Both the position numbers and the translations under genes were made by a program. Of a stretch of 55,112 nt of DNA, positions 52,652-55,112 are shown piece after piece (positions within the stretch are counted from its first letter, which is position 1; each line of letters opens with the position of its first letter). A model generated the notes under the pieces. The model ran no database searches and was not told the origin of the DNA. It was given only the letters and a program-made list of their open reading frames with translations. This DNA comes from Eubacteriales bacterium (lineage in GTDB: Bacteria; Bacillota_A; Clostridia; Christensenellales; Aristaeellaceae): assembly GCA_029974035.1 (NCBI GenBank), contig JARKQG010000112.1, positions 1 to 55,112 of the forward strand, read 5' to 3'.

Positions 52652-54424
52652 ATGAAAAAGGCACTTGCGATGCTACTCACGCTCACGTTGCTGCTGGGCA
52701 CCGGAATGGTCGGCATGGCGGAGTCCAGCGCGCCGGTTATTTCCGTGTTCTTTGGCGGCGGCACCCCCCTTTCGATCGATCCGGCGCTGAACAGCTCGGT
52801 CAACGGCTCCAACGTCCTCAAGCTGGCGCATGCCGGCCTGATCGGCTGGCAGTTTGTGGACGGTGAGCCCAAGCTCTCGCCCGAACTGGCCGAAAGCTAC
52901 ACCGTCTCCGAAGATGGCTTGACCTACACCTTTACGCTCCGCGAGGGTCTGAAGTGGTCCGACGGCAGCGATTTCACCGCCAGCGAGATTCTGGCCTCCT
53001 GGAAGCGCTCCGCCTCCGCCGATCTGGGCGCCGACTACGGCTTCCTGTTTGACGTGATTGACGGCAATGACGGCAACGGTGGCATGAACGTGGTGGTGGA
53101 TGACGCCGCCCGCACGCTGACCGTCAAGCTGATTGCCCCGACCCCGTATTTCCTTGAGCTGTGCGCTTTCCCGACCTTCATGCCCGTCAAGGCCGAGACT
53201 GCGGACAACGAGGGCGTGTGGGCCACCAAACCGGAAACCTACATTGGCATGGGCCCCTATCGCATGACCGCCTACAAGGTGGACGATGTGATCTCCTTCG
53301 AGAAGAACCCCAACTACTGGAACGCTGCGAACGTTTCGCTGGGCGGCGTCAATTGCTACCTGTCCGAGGACAACGTGGCCATTTTGACCGCCTACGAGAA
53401 CGACACCGCCTCCTTTATCAACGCCATTGACCCCACCGAGTTCCCGCGCCTGCAGTCCACCTATCCGGGCGAGCTGGTGTTCGGGCCTTACCTCGGAACG
53501 TGGTATATCCTCTTCAACGTGCACAAGGATATGTCTCCCGCCACGAAGCAGCTGACCGTGCAGGAAATGTCCAAGGCGCGCTTTGCGCTGGGCCAGCTGA
53601 TCAACCGTCAGGAAGTCGTTGAGTACGTGACCCAGGGCGGTCAGGTGCCCGCGACCGGCTTCTTCCCGAAAGACCTGTCCGACGGCCTCAACCCCGATGT
53701 GCGCAGCGTTGAGGACTACGGCACCTGGTACACCGGCACCAACACGCCTTCCGCCGAGAACGCCAACTACACCGAGGATCAGGTAGCGGCCGTTAAGACG
53801 CTGATTGATCTGGGCTATTCCTACACCGGGTCCATCGAGACCGGCGACATCGTGTTCAGCGATGTTCCGTCCATCGAGTTTGCGTTCAACAACTCCGGCG
53901 CCAACGCGGCGATCATCCAGTACGTGCAGGAGGTGTGGAACACCTTTGGCATCACCGCGACGATCAACACCGAGGCCTGGTCGACCCTGCAGCAGAAGCT
54001 GAAGGCCGGCGACGCGGAAGCCGCGCGCATGGGCTGGATCTCTGACTACAACGATGTCACCAACTTCCTGGACATCTTTATCAGCGCGTCGGGCAACAAC
54101 TACCCGCGCCTGGGCCGCGATGTGGGCGATTATACCCGTTACAGCGAGACCACGAAGGATGCCGGCCTCGGCGCCTATTGGGGAGAGAACGGGGATCAGA
54201 CCTGGGCCGACGCCTTTGATGCGCTGGTAGACCAGATCAAGCTGTCCACCGATCCCGCTGAGCGCGCCGCGATCAGCGCGAAGGCCGAGAAGATTCTGAT
54301 GGCGACCGGCGGCGTCGCTCCGCTGTACTTCTACACCAACCCCTATATGCTCAAGCCCAATGTCAAGAACACCATGATTATGTCCAACGGCGACGTGAAC
54401 CTGACCTACACGACGATCGAATAA
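52652..54424 (+). CDS. oppA: oligopeptide ABC transporter substrate-binding protein
   Basis: 590 residues of the SBP_bac_5 family. A signal peptide (MKKALAMLLTLTLLLGTGMVGMAES) is followed by PVISVFFGGGTPLSIDPALNSS and the family block AESYTVSEDGLTYTFTLREGLKWSDGSDFTASE near 90. Later motifs are GPYRMTAYKVDDVISFEKNPNYW near 205 and MGWISDYNDVTNFLDIF near 460. Unlike most Gram-positive binding proteins it has no lipobox Cys, so how it stays at the cell surface is unclear. GAGGAGGAG lies before ATG 52652. Confidence 0.94.
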   Translation: MKKALAMLLTLTLLLGTGMVGMAESSAPVISVFFGGGTPLSIDPALNSSVNGSNVLKLAHAGLIGWQFVDGEPKLSPELAESYTVSEDGLTYTFTLREGLKWSDGSDFTASEILASWKRSASADLGADYGFLFDVIDGNDGNGGMNVVVDDAARTLTVKLIAPTPYFLELCAFPTFMPVKAETADNEGVWATKPETYIGMGPYRMTAYKVDDVISFEKNPNYWNAANVSLGGVNCYLSEDNVAILTAYENDTASFINAIDPTEFPRLQSTYPGELVFGPYLGTWYILFNVHKDMSPATKQLTVQEMSKARFALGQLINRQEVVEYVTQGGQVPATGFFPKDLSDGLNPDVRSVEDYGTWYTGTNTPSAENANYTEDQVAAVKTLIDLGYSYTGSIETGDIVFSDVPSIEFAFNNSGANAAIIQYVQEVWNTFGITATINTEAWSTLQQKLKAGDAEAARMGWISDYNDVTNFLDIFISASGNNYPRLGRDVGDYTRYSETTKDAGLGAYWGENGDQTWADAFDALVDQIKLSTDPAERAAISAKAEKILMATGGVAPLYFYTNPYMLKPNVKNTMIMSNGDVNLTYTTIE

Positions 54425-54435
54425 GCACCTTTGCG

Positions 54436-54466
54436 AAAGGCCGGAGCGCATTGCGCTCCGGCCTTT
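54436..54466 (+). terminator. intrinsic terminator after oppA
   Basis: Perfect 15-bp stem (AAAGGCCGGAGCGCA / TGCGCTCCGGCCTTT) with a single-base loop and T-rich sequence after it. Confidence 0.85.
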
Positions 54467-54497
54467 ATGTATTTGTGTCCCTCGCAACCAATGGATG

Positions 54498-55112
54498 GTA
54501 AGCGTCAAATAACAGGGCGTCTAGCGGCATAGATCTTGGGCATCGGGGCTCCAAGGCTTTAGACTGGATAAGAAGGCATCAGAATAGTGCCTGTCCGCGG
54601 AGGGCATGCGCTGAAGCAGGAATTTGAAGTACTGAAACGGCTTGAGTCCGTTTGCCTTCGCGGTCTCGACAATGCTGTACACCGAGGCGCTTGCCTGCGC
54701 GCCGTTGGTCGTGTTACAGAACAGCCAATTCTTCCGACCCACGACAAAGGGACGAATCGCATTCTCCGCGTCGTTGTTGGTGATTGGAATTCTGCCGTCG
54801 AGAAGGAAGGCGCACAGCGCCCGCTTCTGATTTGTCGCGTATCCACTCGGCTTGGAGCAGGGATCGCTTTTCAGGCGATTTTCGCTCGTGCACCATCTCC
54901 AGAATTCATCCAGGATCGGGCTGCTCCGTTTCCGGCGCTCGTTGAGCCGCTCGTCGGGGGACAGATCGCGGAATTCGCGCTCCAGCATGAACAGCGCCTC
55001 CACGAGATCAAAGCCCTTTCTCAGCCCGGTTCCCTCGTCCGGGATTTTGCCTCCCGTCGACTTTAGAAATTCTCTCCTCAGATGTGCCCAGCAGCCGCAG
55101 TTGGTGACCGTC
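54498..55112 (-). mobile_element. IS66-family insertion sequence, one end, running off the window
   Basis: A GTAAGCG-type terminus (54498-54504, as in IS66 ends) lies 23 bases beyond the transposase stop. The other end is outside the window, so the target duplication cannot be read; AATGGATG (54490-54497) is the candidate 8-bp copy on this side. Confidence 0.8.
54521..55112 (-). CDS. IS66 family transposase, C-terminal part (5' end beyond window)
   Basis: The frame is open to the window edge, giving 196 residues. GCWAHLRREF near the edge, the DDE-domain end NNDAENAIRPFVVGRKNWLF with the catalytic Glu, and the IS66_C tail SVYSIVETAKANGLKPFQY are diagnostic. Catalyses transposition of the element. 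The stop lies close to the IS end, as normal. No internal break is seen in the visible part, so it may be intact. Confidence 0.9.
   Translation of the reverse strand, partial: TVTNCGCWAHLRREFLKSTGGKIPDEGTGLRKGFDLVEALFMLEREFRDLSPDERLNERRKRSSPILDEFWRWCTSENRLKSDPCSKPSGYATNQKRALCAFLLDGRIPITNNDAENAIRPFVVGRKNWLFCNTTNGAQASASVYSIVETAKANGLKPFQYFKFLLQRMPSADRHYSDAFLSSLKPWSPDAQDLCR

Overview
The window reads as chromosomal DNA of a GC-rich, probably anaerobic member of the Firmicutes/Clostridia; a Christensenellales-like uncultured lineage is my guess. Reasons: a cysteine-type T-box leader and a TPP riboswitch, MsmX-type sugar ABC ATPase, CdaR-type regulator, CoaX (type III pantothenate kinase), ECF-type vitamin S components, DacF-type carboxypeptidase, oxygen-sensitive class III ribonucleotide reductase, and textbook sigma-A promoters (TTGACA-N17-TATAAT) in a high-GC background. 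No rRNA, tRNA, CRISPR array or prophage was seen. About 90 percent of the window is coding.

Layout. 1-2431 (minus): cysE-cysS behind a T-box, with the cysS 3' end disrupted by a 263-bp direct duplication at the window edge. 2717-10288: a PG-binding/NlpC-P60 hydrolase, then a tight row of a tRNA-methyltransferase-like gene, a DUF512 radical-SAM protein, der, plsY and a xylulokinase. 10495-14458: ECF S component-coaX, a convergent DUF3810 metalloprotease, pgi. 14473-15513 (minus): a TPP-riboswitch-controlled ThiT-like transporter. 15546-20104: yfbR, msmX, a cdaR-like regulator, a ctpA-type protease. 20106-25744: acyltransferase, a tandem-domain thyX, and divergent nrdD-nrdG (dNTP supply). 25758-30363: a YprA/MrfA-type helicase translationally coupled to a YcaQ-type crosslink glycosylase, then dacF. 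30530-34404: cysteine-desulfurase-like gene and DUF3343 (divergent), nth, obgE, yhbY. 34422-41662: SAM methyltransferase, GNAT, a MacAB-like efflux operon, an ABC exporter. 41856-43677: CrtO-like acyltransferase plus GT2 glycosyltransferase. 43889-47164: an exported FMN/FAD reductase followed by NusG-II and Gx-transporter genes, resembling parts of extracellular-electron-transfer loci. 47406-48405 (minus): ybaB-recR. 48464-54466: a complete oligopeptide ABC transporter (oppBCDF-oppA). 54498-55112: the end of an IS66-family insertion sequence running off the window.

The signal I find most novel is a pair of about 165-bp foldback elements (30360-30524 and 47161-47326). They share an ungapped 83-nt core at about 76 percent identity. 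Their outer stems and an internal hairpin keep base pairing while changing sequence. Both begin exactly on the TAG stop codon of the upstream gene. This looks like an undescribed small mobile or structured-RNA family. Other points of interest are the MrfA-like/YcaQ-like coupling, the split-motif tandem ThyX, the reductase/NusG-II/Gx cluster, a CrtO-like/GT2 pair without carotenoid genes, and several palindromes at promoters.
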